Positions 1 through 8,310 are shown, counted from the first letter of the stretch. The stretch: 64,000 bases of DNA from Sulfuricurvum sp. (GCA_030694265.1 JAUXYP010000002.1:1-64000); one strand, 5' to 3'. The notes: generated by a model not told the origin, from the letters alone. A program made the numbers and translations.

Positions 1-141
1 AAGAACGTAGGTACTGATGTTTCCTTTATGTACGCTACAAGCCCTGATGTTAGTGTAAGTGCTGCATCAGTTGCTTTAGGAACATTGACAGTTAAAAATG
101 ATCAAATGGCTGTTGCCGCTAATCTTAACCTCGCGTTCTAA
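1..141 (+). CDS. C-terminus of an outer-membrane beta-barrel protein (partial)
   Basis: The window opens inside a gene. Frame 1 is open from base 1 to a TAA at 139-141 and gives 46 residues. The residues alternate polar and hydrophobic, and the protein ends in NLNLAF with a terminal Phe, the usual signature of a beta-barrel recognised by the BAM machinery. A porin of the Campylobacterota major outer-membrane type is likely, but the barrel body lies outside the window, so the family is inferred only from the tail. Confidence 0.5.
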   Translation, partial: KNVGTDVSFMYATSPDVSVSAASVALGTLTVKNDQMAVAANLNLAF

Positions 142-149
142 AGCTTTTA

Positions 150-170
150 GCCTGCTTTCTGCGGGCACTC
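150..170 (+). terminator. possible terminator of the porin-like gene
   Basis: GCCTGC (150-155) pairs with GCGGGC (161-166) through one T-G wobble around a 5-base loop. It starts 8 bases after the stop codon and is followed by the pyrimidine stretch ACTCTCTTTT rather than a clean T run. Position supports a terminator; the tail is weak. Confidence 0.35.
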
Positions 171-324
171 TCTTTTCACAATCCCTTCACATTTTTTCAC
201 TTTAATTTTACAGAGTAACTTTAGGATCAAGTATTTCATAAAGTAACACTCATTGGTTTACTGTTACTACTTTACAGATAAAATAGTTCAATTCGTTTCA
301 TACAAGGAAGAATTGATACTCTTG

Positions 325-350
325 TGATAAAATAGCAACGAACACGTTCG
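325..350 (+). promoter_or_regulatory. candidate promoter and small palindrome before the DUF302-like gene
   Basis: TGATAAAAT (325-333) is a -10-like box of the Campylobacterota type, about 50 bases before the start codon. Just downstream, CGAAC-AC-GTTCG (339-350) is a near-perfect palindrome that could be an operator at the transcription start. Both are pattern calls only. Confidence 0.3.
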
Positions 351-383
351 CTTGTTGTAGGCGAAAGATGAAAGGGAGAATTA

Positions 384-1394
384 ATGTTTAATCGATTATT
401 GATGGGCGCTGCGGCGTTATCATTGGCGGCAACGGTCGCATTTGGTATTCAAGGGGTAAAGTTTTACGTCGGTGAAGGCGATAAATCCGAAGCGTATATG
501 AGTATGGTCAATGAAAAAATTCAAGATGTTGGATTTGTATTATCTGATCCGCATGAGCATATTGATAATGCATATGAGACAAAATGGGGTACACCAACAC
601 AAACTGTAAAAGGGGTAACGGGGCCACACCCTGATTTTGATCCAACATTCAAACGCACATTGGACAACCTTGGATTCTTCTCGGTTACCAATGACAAAGT
701 CGTTGGGCCATTGTTGATGAAAGAGCCATCATTGGGTGGTTTTTCCCCATTTAATTTTCACATCTATAAAAAACAAGGCGAAAACAAAACCTATGTTGGT
801 CACGTTATGCCTGAGACGATGCTAGACATTGTTGGGATCAAAGACAAAGATGTACGCTCTAAATTTGTCGCTTCATTCGCAGGATTGGATAAATTGACAG
901 AAAAAGAGATTGGTTCAACAGTCCAAATTATTGATTATAAAGCTTTGCCTGCAAAGCCGATGATGACATTTGAAGTTCCGTTTGACCGTGCTGGTGGAGT
1001 AGAGGCATTTGTTAGTGACTTCCAAGGGCGATTTGAAGAGAAATTTGAAGAGAAGAAATACATTATTGCGGGTTATAAGAGCATGACTGACGCGATGGCA
1101 AATGCTGAAGTTAAATTTGATCGTTTTGATGCGTATTGGGTTTATTCACTTTGTCACTTCCGATTCTCTGAGGGAATTTTTAATCATGGCCGTCCTGATG
1201 CCGGTACCTTTGCACCATGTTCAATGTACATGTATATTGACAAAGGTTCAAATAAAATGATGGTAGGTATGCCACGTCTTGAGAACTGGATTGCTGTAAT
1301 GGGGATTAATGACCCAAAAATGGTTGATTCTATTTACACTTTGGATAAAGAGATCGTTAATATCATGAAAGAATTGGGAGCAACAGAATTATGA
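384..1394 (+). CDS. exported DUF302-like two-repeat protein, paralogue 1
   Basis: A 336-residue protein with an N-terminal signal peptide (Ala/Leu-rich, about residues 1-21), so it acts in the periplasm or envelope. The body holds two related halves. A segment at about 120-152 (FSPFN, then IY, G.NK, VG and VGI) recurs at about 276-308 as FAPCS with the same spacing. Only the second copy carries cysteines (Cys257 in SLCHF, Cys279 in APCSM). The pattern resembles DUF302 domains. Two paralogues with the same LCH/APCSM signature lie at 7243-8214 and 8311-9339 on the other side of soxCDYZ. GGGAG at 374-378 supports the start. The stop overlaps the next start by 4 bases (ATGA). Function unknown; a role linked to periplasmic sulfur oxidation is inferred from location only. 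Confidence 0.65.
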   Translation: MFNRLLMGAAALSLAATVAFGIQGVKFYVGEGDKSEAYMSMVNEKIQDVGFVLSDPHEHIDNAYETKWGTPTQTVKGVTGPHPDFDPTFKRTLDNLGFFSVTNDKVVGPLLMKEPSLGGFSPFNFHIYKKQGENKTYVGHVMPETMLDIVGIKDKDVRSKFVASFAGLDKLTEKEIGSTVQIIDYKALPAKPMMTFEVPFDRAGGVEAFVSDFQGRFEEKFEEKKYIIAGYKSMTDAMANAEVKFDRFDAYWVYSLCHFRFSEGIFNHGRPDAGTFAPCSMYMYIDKGSNKMMVGMPRLENWIAVMGINDPKMVDSIYTLDKEIVNIMKELGATEL

Positions 1395-2221
1395 AAAAAA
1401 TATTAGCACTTACTGCGGTAGCTTTTGCTATCGTATTTAGCGGATGTTCAGCAACTGCACCAAAAATCGAAGGTGGCGTTGCCGTTGATAAAGTGGTTTC
1501 TGCATACAGAACTGGAGCCTATGTTGATGTTGAGACGGCGAAATCTAAATTAGCAGCTGCTGGCTTTGAAATCGTTGGTACGTATAAACCAGCTGAAAAT
1601 GGCACGACTATTTTATATACCAATGCAGCAATGAAAGCAGATGCCAATAAACCATCACGCGGTTTTGCAGCTGTAGGGCGTATGTTGGTAGATGATGAGC
1701 GTAAACAAGTGCATATTGCTAATCCTATTTATTTTAGTAAAGCATACTTGCAAGACGAGTACAATCATGCTACAGCATCTGCCACGTATACTTCTTTAGA
1801 GAAGGCCTTTGGACCATTGAAAAACTCTGAAGATCAATGGGAATTTGCTAAATTGGCTGATTATCACTTTATGATCGGTATGCCGTATTACAAGGATATG
1901 GGGGTTGTCGGTACAGGTACAACCGCTGCCTTGTTAGGAAAAGCAAAAGCGGCAAAAGGGATCATTGTTGAGCTTGGCGCTGATCGTTATCTTGCATTCA
2001 TAGAGTTAGATAAGCGCACGAATGCATTTGTTAAAAAGATTGGAACCGATAAAGCTGAGCTCCTTCCATGGCCAGTATTGATTGAGAATGGAGAAGCAAA
2101 AGCATTGAAGGCTGAATACCATATTGCGATTAGCTATCCATTACTAGACCTTGGCGGATTCGCGAACATTATGACTGTTCCTGCTGGAGTTTTGAAAAGT
2201 TTAGAAAAAACATTTAAATAA
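1391..2221 (+). CDS. predicted lipoprotein coupled to the DUF302-like protein
   Basis: A 276-residue protein whose signal peptide ends in a lipobox VFSGC (Cys19), so it should be lipid-anchored in the envelope. The start overlaps the upstream stop by 4 bases, implying translational coupling and a joint role. Residues about 38-60 (AYRTGAY, then KLAAAGFE) recall the start of DUF302-type domains, but the LCH/APCSM cysteine signature of the neighbouring paralogues is absent. I do not recognise a named family beyond this weak resemblance. A good terminator follows. Confidence 0.6.
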   Translation: MKKILALTAVAFAIVFSGCSATAPKIEGGVAVDKVVSAYRTGAYVDVETAKSKLAAAGFEIVGTYKPAENGTTILYTNAAMKADANKPSRGFAAVGRMLVDDERKQVHIANPIYFSKAYLQDEYNHATASATYTSLEKAFGPLKNSEDQWEFAKLADYHFMIGMPYYKDMGVVGTGTTAALLGKAKAAKGIIVELGADRYLAFIELDKRTNAFVKKIGTDKAELLPWPVLIENGEAKALKAEYHIAISYPLLDLGGFANIMTVPAGVLKSLEKTFK

Positions 2222-2234
2222 TTCTCGCACACCT

Positions 2235-2260
2235 ATCTTCCCTTATCGGGGAGATTTTTC
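2235..2260 (+). terminator. rho-independent terminator
   Basis: ATCTTCCC (2235-2242) and GGGGAGAT (2248-2255) form an 8-bp stem with one T-G wobble and a 5-base loop. TTTT follows directly, 14 bases after the lipoprotein stop codon. This separates the DUF302-like/lipoprotein pair from the downstream genes. Confidence 0.8.
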
Positions 2261-2320
2261 TCATTACTTCTTAGCTATTATTTTACATATATACGCATCA
2301 GGATACCTTTTGGAGAAAAA

Positions 2321-2680
2321 ATGAAAACTAAGTTACAACACGAGTTAAATAACTATCTTGACTCCAAGGTCACATTCGCTCCATATTACAAATCAATGAA
2401 GCAAATCGTGAGCTCAACTCTATTTGAAGAACAATTTCAAGAGATCTTGGATGGATTAGAAAAAGAAGATGGCAACAGTGCAAAAAGCTTTAAATTATAT
2501 CTTGATACGGTTATACTCAATATGCAAAGCAAAATTGCAAAATATAAGCCATCTATCTATTTTGAGGATGAAAAAGTCAAAGAGATAGAAAATCAGGGGT
2601 ACGTGATACCATTTTACACTGATGAGGCAGATGAAACCTATGTGCTTCTTGGTGTATACAAGAAAAATGACCAATCATAA
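2321..2680 (+). CDS. RelE/ParE-superfamily-like protein without a visible antitoxin
   Basis: A 119-residue protein. The second half (residues about 70-115) has the arrangement seen in RelE/ParE toxins: a helix pair, then SIYFEDEKVKEI, GYVIPFY and TYVLLGVYKK, matching the central and C-terminal beta strands of that fold. The usual C-terminal catalytic basic residues cannot be assigned by eye. GGAG at 2312-2315 supports the start. No antitoxin-sized gene precedes it (2222-2320) or follows it (2681-2930), so if it is a toxin relative it stands alone. It may have been repurposed or be inactive. Confidence 0.5.
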   Translation: MKTKLQHELNNYLDSKVTFAPYYKSMKQIVSSTLFEEQFQEILDGLEKEDGNSAKSFKLYLDTVILNMQSKIAKYKPSIYFEDEKVKEIENQGYVIPFYTDEADETYVLLGVYKKNDQS

Positions 2681-2930
2681 CGATATTTAATCAAGAGTGG
2701 TATTTTTTTAGTGATTCAGTTTAGAAAATGAGTCACTTTGTAACACACGTGTTTAAATATACTATATGAGCAATGCCTATTAGTTTAAATTACTGTAGTA
2801 TTATATTCGGGATAAGTTGGTGATAAAAAAATATACATTTCTAAGGTATAAACTAGTATTGTATTAATCGCTTTATTAAGTGGTGCCAACAAATGGAAGC
2901 CACTCCATTCAATCAGAAAAGGAAGAAAAG

Positions 2931-4220
2931 ATGAATAACAAAGATTCTTTATCTAATGAGAAAAAATTAGATAGAAGAGATTTTTTTAGAAAAACAGCTG
3001 CTTTGTCCGCAACTGCATTAGCTGGAACCAGTATTTTTGCAGATGATGATGCAATTATGAAAACTCCAGAGTGGGCGACAAAATGGGGTGACCCGGTTAC
3101 AACTAACTTGTACGGTGTGCCTTCAGCGTATGAGCATAATGTCACACGAAGAAGTACAGAGCTATTGTCTTCAGGTAACTTTAGAGCAAGTATTGCGGTA
3201 ACTCCGATACATGAGTCTAAGGGTATTATTACGCCAAATGGTCTTTTCTTTAGCCGTTCACATGGCGGAACTGCTCATATTGATCCAGAAGAGTATCGCT
3301 TGATGATTCACGGATTGGTTGAAAAGCCTATCGTTCTTACATTAGCAGAACTTAAGCGTTACCCAAGTGTTACGCGTATTCACTTTATTGAATGTCCGGC
3401 TAATGGCGGACAAGAGTGGAGAGCAACACAGTTTAACTCTGTTCAGTTCGCTAAAGGGTTTATGGCTTCTGCTGAATGGACAGGTGTTTACGTTAAAACT
3501 ATTTTAGAAGATCTTGGAATCAAGCCAGATGCACAGTGGATGCTTGCTGAGGGTGGAGACAGTTCTAAAATGGGCCGAACAGTACCTATGGATAAAGTTC
3601 TTGATGATGCAATGATCGTATGGGGACAAAATGGTGAAGCACTTCGCCCAGAGCAAGGTTATCCTGTGCGTTTACTTCTCCCAGGCTGGGAAGGTAACTT
3701 ATGTGTTAAGTGGCTTCGACGTTTAGAGTTTGCTGCTGAGCCATGGTATTGTAAAGAAGAGACATCTAAATATACTGCACTCAAGCCTACGGGTAAAGCA
3801 ATACAGCATTTTTATGCAAATGAAGTAAATTCAACTGTAGTTTCTCCATCTCCTGAAATTCCATGGACTGACCTCAAAGATGGTGCAGTGGTAGAGATCG
3901 AAGGTCTTGCATGGTCAGGAATGGGTACGATTACGGGGGTAGATTTCTCGCTAGACGGAGGAAGAACGTATGTTCAAGCGGAACTAAAAGGTTTGGTACT
4001 ACCTAAATCGTGGACGCGTTGGAGCTACATGCATACGTATAAAAAAGGTGAAAAACTCCTACTTACATCTCGTGCTATGGATGATGCAGGATATATTCAG
4101 CCAACAATCGATGAAGAAACGTCTGTCATGGGTGTTGAATCTGTATATCATAGAAATGCAGTTGAAACATGGGAAGTAACAGAAAATGGAGAGGTAAATC
4201 ATGTTCAAATTAGATCGTAA
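2931..4220 (+). CDS. soxC: SoxC, molybdenum subunit of sulfane dehydrogenase SoxCD
   Basis: SoxC belongs to the sulfite oxidase fold family and, with SoxD, oxidises the sulfane sulfur of SoxY-bound intermediates in the periplasm. I chose the ATG at 2931, preceded by GGAAG (2921-2925), over an upstream GTG at 2880. It gives 429 residues starting with a Tat signal (RRDFF at 15-19), as expected for a cofactor-loaded export substrate. The molybdenum-ligand cysteine is in the IECPANGG motif (about Cys155). The C-terminal Mo-co dimerisation domain shows GLAWSGMG and DFSLDGGRTY. It overlaps soxD by 20 bases. The 250 bases upstream hold several TATTAT/TATAAA-like boxes, none decisive. Confidence 0.93.
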   Translation: MNNKDSLSNEKKLDRRDFFRKTAALSATALAGTSIFADDDAIMKTPEWATKWGDPVTTNLYGVPSAYEHNVTRRSTELLSSGNFRASIAVTPIHESKGIITPNGLFFSRSHGGTAHIDPEEYRLMIHGLVEKPIVLTLAELKRYPSVTRIHFIECPANGGQEWRATQFNSVQFAKGFMASAEWTGVYVKTILEDLGIKPDAQWMLAEGGDSSKMGRTVPMDKVLDDAMIVWGQNGEALRPEQGYPVRLLLPGWEGNLCVKWLRRLEFAAEPWYCKEETSKYTALKPTGKAIQHFYANEVNSTVVSPSPEIPWTDLKDGAVVEIEGLAWSGMGTITGVDFSLDGGRTYVQAELKGLVLPKSWTRWSYMHTYKKGEKLLLTSRAMDDAGYIQPTIDEETSVMGVESVYHRNAVETWEVTENGEVNHVQIRS

Positions 4221-5352
4221 ATTAATCCTATCTGCTTCGGTATTTACGGCAGCAGCACTATTTGTAGCGGGCTGTGCAGGCGGCGGTCTTGGGTTTTCAA
4301 ACTCAAACAGTACGCATGCACAACCTAGTATTGACGGCGGTGTCTTTTACCCTGTAGCAAACGGTAAAACAGGCCCATATCTTATTGATCGCGTAGCTGC
4401 GCCTATGAAGATCAATAACGGTCGCATTCCAACTGCTAATGAGCTAAAAGCTTGGGACACTGACGTCATGGCAGATGGCACAGGCTTACCTGAGGGTCAT
4501 GGAACCGCATCTGAGGGTTCAGATGTCTATGATTCGAAATGTGTTTCGTGTCATGGTGATTTTGGTGCTGGCGGAGCTGGATACCCATCATTGGCAAAAG
4601 GAAATGCATACAGCATGATGGAGACTTTGAAGAGTCAAAGAAGTGTTGATGGTGCAGATGGCCCAAATCGTGTATTTGGAGTTTATTGGCCAAAAGCAAG
4701 TACACTTTGGTGGTACATCAAAGACGGTATGCCTCATCAAGCGACTGGGACTTTGACTGAGGATGAAGTCTATGCGCTTACAGCGTACATTCTTAAGTTG
4801 AATGAAATTAAGATTGATGGCGTTTTGGTCGATGATGATTATGAACTGAATCGTGAAAAGTTTTTAAAGATTGTTATGCCAAACAATGATGGATTTGAGC
4901 CAAATATTGCGGGTCCGAAATCTCTTCCGGGAATTCGTGCGTATTATGCAAATCCAGCAAACTTTGGTGCAAAAAAGGTTCAACCGTCTGCACGTTGTAT
5001 GAAGGATTGTCAAAAACCTACCGTTAAAAACGTTTATGTAACCAATGGCGGTATCAAAGATTTCGTTCCTCCAATGGCCACTGCTAGAGATTTACCAAAA
5101 GTAGAGTCTAAAGAATTTAATGTTGCAAAAGCGTATGAAGAAAACTGTGCGGCATGTCATGCTAACAAGAGCATGGGAGCTCCTGCTATTGGAGACGCGA
5201 AAGCATGGGCAGCTGTCAATAAAAAAGGGATGGATGCTGTTTACAAAAACGGTATTAACGGGATCAATGGTATGCCTGCAAAAGGCGGAAGTAACTTGTC
5301 AGAAGCAGAATTTAAATCGGTTGTTGATTACATCATCAGCTTAAGTAAATAA
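4201..5352 (+). CDS. soxD: SoxD, dihaem cytochrome c subunit of sulfane dehydrogenase
   Basis: A 383-residue c-type cytochrome that takes electrons from SoxC. Two haem-binding motifs are visible: CVSCH at 114-118 and CAACH at 316-320, each followed by a Met-containing segment (GMPHQ, GMPAKGG) that can give the distal ligand. The N-terminus has a hydrophobic stretch ending in FVAGC (Cys25), a lipobox, so this SoxD is probably membrane-anchored as a lipoprotein. The start lies inside the end of soxC (20-base overlap) and soxY follows after 16 bases, so the three are co-transcribed. Confidence 0.92.
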   Translation: MFKLDRKLILSASVFTAAALFVAGCAGGGLGFSNSNSTHAQPSIDGGVFYPVANGKTGPYLIDRVAAPMKINNGRIPTANELKAWDTDVMADGTGLPEGHGTASEGSDVYDSKCVSCHGDFGAGGAGYPSLAKGNAYSMMETLKSQRSVDGADGPNRVFGVYWPKASTLWWYIKDGMPHQATGTLTEDEVYALTAYILKLNEIKIDGVLVDDDYELNREKFLKIVMPNNDGFEPNIAGPKSLPGIRAYYANPANFGAKKVQPSARCMKDCQKPTVKNVYVTNGGIKDFVPPMATARDLPKVESKEFNVAKAYEENCAACHANKSMGAPAIGDAKAWAAVNKKGMDAVYKNGINGINGMPAKGGSNLSEAEFKSVVDYIISLSK

Positions 5353-5368
5353 AACAAAAGGAATCACC

Positions 5369-5821
5369 ATGGAAAGAAGAAAATTTTTAGGTTTTGGAAT
5401 CTTTGCAGCAGCAGCTGCATTAGTTCCAGGAACTCTTAGTGCAGAAGATTATAGAAAGACTAAGCCAGCCGTTTGGGCAGCTCATACTATAGAAGATGCA
5501 ATAGCAAAAATGTACGGTACCAGTACAACTATCGAGCAAGGTGTTACGTTGACTGCTCCGGATGTTGCGGCGAATGGCGGTGCGGTTCCTGTTGATTTCT
5601 CATCAGATATCGCTGCAAAATCAGTTGCAGTATTTCAGAGTTCAAACCCTGAAGCTGCGGTATGTGCAATGACTCTGAATGAAAACAGCGTTATTGATTT
5701 CTCAATCAAAATGAAACTTAAGCAAAGCGGTACAATTGTCGTTGTTGTAGAAGGTAAAGACGGTAAACTGTATTCAGCGAAAAAGACGTTGAGCGTTGCA
5801 CTTGGTGGTTGTGAGGGCTGA
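5369..5821 (+). CDS. soxY: SoxY, sulfur-carrier protein
   Basis: SoxY carries the sulfur substrate on a C-terminal cysteine arm while the Sox enzymes act on it. This 150-residue protein begins with a Tat-type signal (ERRKFLGF) and ends in GGCEG, with the carrier Cys148 three residues from the end. The canonical arm is GGCGG, so the residue after the cysteine is changed to Glu. The length is normal for the family. It lies between soxD and soxZ with an AAAGGA site. Confidence 0.9.
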   Translation: MERRKFLGFGIFAAAAALVPGTLSAEDYRKTKPAVWAAHTIEDAIAKMYGTSTTIEQGVTLTAPDVAANGGAVPVDFSSDIAAKSVAVFQSSNPEAAVCAMTLNENSVIDFSIKMKLKQSGTIVVVVEGKDGKLYSAKKTLSVALGGCEG

Positions 5822-5868
5822 TTGCCCTTTTCACGCGTATAAAAAATAATCGTATTAAAGGAAAATTC

Positions 5869-6162
5869 ATGGAAATTAAAGCAAAATTAAAAGACGGTAT
5901 CACAACTGTTAAAGCTATGGCAAAACATCCTATGCTTACTTATGATACAGCAAAAAAACAAGGTGTAGAAGCTAATTTTATTACTCATATCACTGCAACT
6001 GTAAACGATAAGGTTGTACTTGATATGTCAACAAGCCAGTTTCTATCAAAAAATCCTATCTTTAAATTTTCATTTAAAGGTGCTGCTGCAGGTGATAAAA
6101 TCGTTATGACTTGGGTAGATTTACTGGGCGCAACTGAAACTTCAGAGTCAGTTATCAAATAA
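5869..6162 (+). CDS. soxZ: SoxZ, partner of SoxY
   Basis: A 97-residue protein without a signal peptide, consistent with SoxZ being co-exported with Tat-directed SoxY. It has the immunoglobulin-like SoxZ pattern: an N-terminal IKAKLKDG strand, HPM in the first third, and a C-terminal GAAAGDKIVMTWVD segment. SoxYZ is the heterodimer on which thiosulfate oxidation takes place. AAAGGA before the start and a 47-base gap from soxY fit one transcript. A strong hairpin follows. Confidence 0.9.
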   Translation: MEIKAKLKDGITTVKAMAKHPMLTYDTAKKQGVEANFITHITATVNDKVVLDMSTSQFLSKNPIFKFSFKGAAAGDKIVMTWVDLLGATETSESVIK

Positions 6163-6180
6163 TTCCTATTATTTCCCTAT

Positions 6181-6210
6181 GAGAAAATGGTGCAGACCAT
6201 TTTCTCTCTT
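6181..6210 (+). terminator. hairpin after soxZ, likely attenuator or terminator
   Basis: GAGAAAATGGT (6181-6191) and ACCATTTTCTC (6196-6206) form a perfect 11-bp stem with a 4-base loop, followed by TCTT. It lies 18 bases after soxZ. The tail is only partly T-rich, so it may reduce rather than end transcription into the thioredoxin-like gene, or protect the sox mRNA 3' end. Confidence 0.65.
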
Positions 6211-6227
6211 ATAAGATGGATACTCAT

Positions 6228-6716
6228 ATGCATAAACTAATCATAAACCTTTTTTCTGTTATTCTTGTGTTAAATATTTCTCTTTTTGCAAGAAGTATAG
6301 ATATTAATACGATTGTAAAAAATTCTATTGGGACAAATAAATATGTATTTATTTTTCTTCACAGGACAGACTGTGGGTATTGTGAGAGTATGCAAATGTT
6401 TACGCTTGATGATGATCCTATAAAAGAACTTATAAAAAAAGATTTCGTTTTTCTTCACATTAATATTAGTGAAGATGATGTCGTTAAGTATAAGGATTTT
6501 ACTGGAAATGGGCGTGCTTTTGCAAAATATGTAGGTTATAATATTTATCCATCCTCTCTATTTTTAAACAGTGCGAATGAGATAATTTATGCTATTCCTG
6601 GATATCAAGACAAAGATCAGTTTATGGTAACATTGAAATATGTTGACAGTGGCGTATATAAAACAATGGGTTATCAAACTTTCAAAAAAAAGATGGGTAC
6701 AATAAAAAAACCATAG
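6228..6716 (+). CDS. periplasmic thioredoxin-like protein of the sox cluster (SoxW-like)
   Basis: A thioredoxin-fold protein with a redox motif CGYC (residues 49-52 counting from this start) and a later YPSS segment where thioredoxins carry the cis-Pro loop. The signal-like N-terminus (MHKLIINLF) places it outside the cytoplasm. I prefer the ATG at 6228 over that at 6216. The upstream one lies only 10 bases after an 11-bp hairpin, leaving no room for a ribosome site, and the downstream one starts exactly at the signal peptide. SoxW/SoxS-type thioredoxins keep SoxY reduced; that role is inferred from position. Confidence 0.7.
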   Translation: MHKLIINLFSVILVLNISLFARSIDINTIVKNSIGTNKYVFIFLHRTDCGYCESMQMFTLDDDPIKELIKKDFVFLHINISEDDVVKYKDFTGNGRAFAKYVGYNIYPSSLFLNSANEIIYAIPGYQDKDQFMVTLKYVDSGVYKTMGYQTFKKKMGTIKKP

Positions 6717-6745
6717 CTTATTTAGACTAGGATCAGGGGTGTTAT

Positions 6746-7177
6746 ATGTCAGTAGAACCTCGAGTTTTAGCACTCTTTGTCTCTGTTAACAATGAAAAAA
6801 AAAGAGTACAAAAGGAGAAGCTTGAATTGGACGAAAACGGTGTCTTAGAGGATAAATTTTATGCTAAGAATAACAATCGTTTAATCTTGATCACTTCTGT
6901 AAACGCATATGCATTGGCAAAAAGCAATGGTGTTGATTTAGAATATGGCAGCCTAGGTGAAAATATATTGATAGATCAAAATATCAATACATTAGCTACA
7001 GGCGAACAGTTTAAAATCGGTGAAATAGTTTTAGAAGTTACCCAAAATTGTACTCTCTGCAATGGTTTATCGATTCTCGATCCAAAGCTGCCTGAGGTAT
7101 TAAAAAATGATAGAGGGTTATTTGCAAAAGCTATTACAAGTGGAATAATAAAGAAAGATGATATTATAATTATCTGA
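6746..7177 (+). CDS. MOSC-domain protein
   Basis: A 143-residue protein matching the MOSC (molybdenum cofactor sulfurase C-terminal) fold: GSLGENI at about 68-74, GEQFKIGEIVLEVTQ, and NCTLCNG at 101-107 with Cys102 and Cys105, where MOSC proteins keep a conserved cysteine. MOSC domains handle sulfur transfer to, or binding of, molybdenum cofactor. Next to soxC, a molybdoenzyme gene, a role in SoxC cofactor maturation is a reasonable inference. AGGGG (6735-6739) supports the start. No signal peptide is seen, so it should act in the cytoplasm, before Tat export. Confidence 0.75.
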   Translation: MSVEPRVLALFVSVNNEKKRVQKEKLELDENGVLEDKFYAKNNNRLILITSVNAYALAKSNGVDLEYGSLGENILIDQNINTLATGEQFKIGEIVLEVTQNCTLCNGLSILDPKLPEVLKNDRGLFAKAITSGIIKKDDIIII

Positions 7178-7242
7178 TTTCTTGAGTTAGTTTGTTGTTT
7201 AAATGTGCCGAAAATCACATTCATATTATATAAAGGGCGAAA

Positions 7243-8214
7243 ATGAAAAACATATTCAAGGCTATGCTTGTTGCTATACTCGCAATAGGAACAATGGGCA
7301 ATGCGGCAGGAAAGACAAAGTCTGTAGAAGTTAACAAAGGTCAAAGTGTTCAAGTTTATAGCGCTCCTAATACAGCTGGTGCTATTACAACCAAAACTAT
7401 CGATGAAGCTTTTGAAAAAAGTGGTCTTACTATGGGCGGAGACAACAATATGAATTCCCCTTTTGAGAAAAGATTTGGTAAGGTTCATTACAAAACATAC
7501 AATTTAGCAATGTTTTCTAATACGGACCTCACAGTTAAATTGATCAAAAAATACCCTAAATTCGGTTCTTTGACGCCATTAACGATGTCAATTTGGTCTG
7601 ACGATACGAAAAATACGATGAATATTGCTACGCTTACCCTAACTGGTATGTCAAAAGCAGTAGGAATCCCTGAAAATGATCCTGATTTGATGGCTTATGC
7701 AGCTATGGTCAAAACGGCATTGAATGCAGCACTGCCAAAGGGTGGATTCCAAAAAACGAACTTTCCTATCGTAGATAAAAAATCATCATTTAAGCAAGAA
7801 TTTACTGTGGATATTTCAGAAACTGATCCTGCTAAGATTCAAGAAATCAAGGGAAATATTGAGGCTGCATTTGAGGGTGAAATGGAGCCATTGGGCTTTT
7901 TGTTACCAAACTATATGAATCTGCAAACGGACGTTTTTGATGGTCTTGGATTCAATGAGTATGATATCTATGTAACGTATTCTATCTGTAAATTTGATGT
8001 TATTTATCCAGTTTCAAAAGATTCCCCTGCTGCTGGCGCGTGGGCTCCTTGTTCAATGTATATTTATCATAGAAAAGGTGAAGACAAAATCCATATCGGA
8101 TACTTGGGTGTTGACAGCTGGATCACTAGCTTAGGCATGACAGATAAAGAGGGAATTGCTAAACTTTATGAAGCTCAAGGGATGATCACTAAAATCCTTG
8201 AAGGTTTGAACTAA
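7243..8214 (+). CDS. exported DUF302-like two-repeat protein, paralogue 2
   Basis: A 323-residue protein with a signal peptide (cleavage near residue 22). It shares the signature of the protein at 384-1394: SICKF (Cys249) and APCSM (Cys270) in the second half, and a cysteine-free related segment LTPLTMSIW in the first half. It is the most divergent of the three paralogues. AAAGGGCG precedes the start. It follows the MOSC gene by 65 bases, so it may be read from the sox transcript. Function unknown. Confidence 0.65.
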   Translation: MKNIFKAMLVAILAIGTMGNAAGKTKSVEVNKGQSVQVYSAPNTAGAITTKTIDEAFEKSGLTMGGDNNMNSPFEKRFGKVHYKTYNLAMFSNTDLTVKLIKKYPKFGSLTPLTMSIWSDDTKNTMNIATLTLTGMSKAVGIPENDPDLMAYAAMVKTALNAALPKGGFQKTNFPIVDKKSSFKQEFTVDISETDPAKIQEIKGNIEAAFEGEMEPLGFLLPNYMNLQTDVFDGLGFNEYDIYVTYSICKFDVIYPVSKDSPAAGAWAPCSMYIYHRKGEDKIHIGYLGVDSWITSLGMTDKEGIAKLYEAQGMITKILEGLN

Positions 8215-8231
8215 TTTACGGAATAAATTTG

Positions 8232-8254
8232 CTTGCCCAATGATGGGCAAGTTT
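8232..8254 (+). terminator. possible terminator between two DUF302-like paralogues
   Basis: CTTGCCC (8232-8238) and GGGCAAG (8245-8251) make a perfect 7-bp stem with a 6-base loop. Only TTT follows before AAAT, so the tail is short. It lies 17 bases after the stop. Confidence 0.5.
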
Positions 8255-8310
8255 AAATACTAAAGCAAATAATACGATTTGTTTTATCTTTAAACTTTAG
8301 AGGATGCAGC

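Noticed and set aside
2880-2930. Upstream GTG start for soxC
   Set aside because: The ATG at 2931 has a GGAAG site and places the twin-arginine motif at the normal distance from the N-terminus.
2909-3145. Minus-strand open frame under the soxC start
   Set aside because: It is a shadow of the Tat signal region with no ribosome site or recognisable features.
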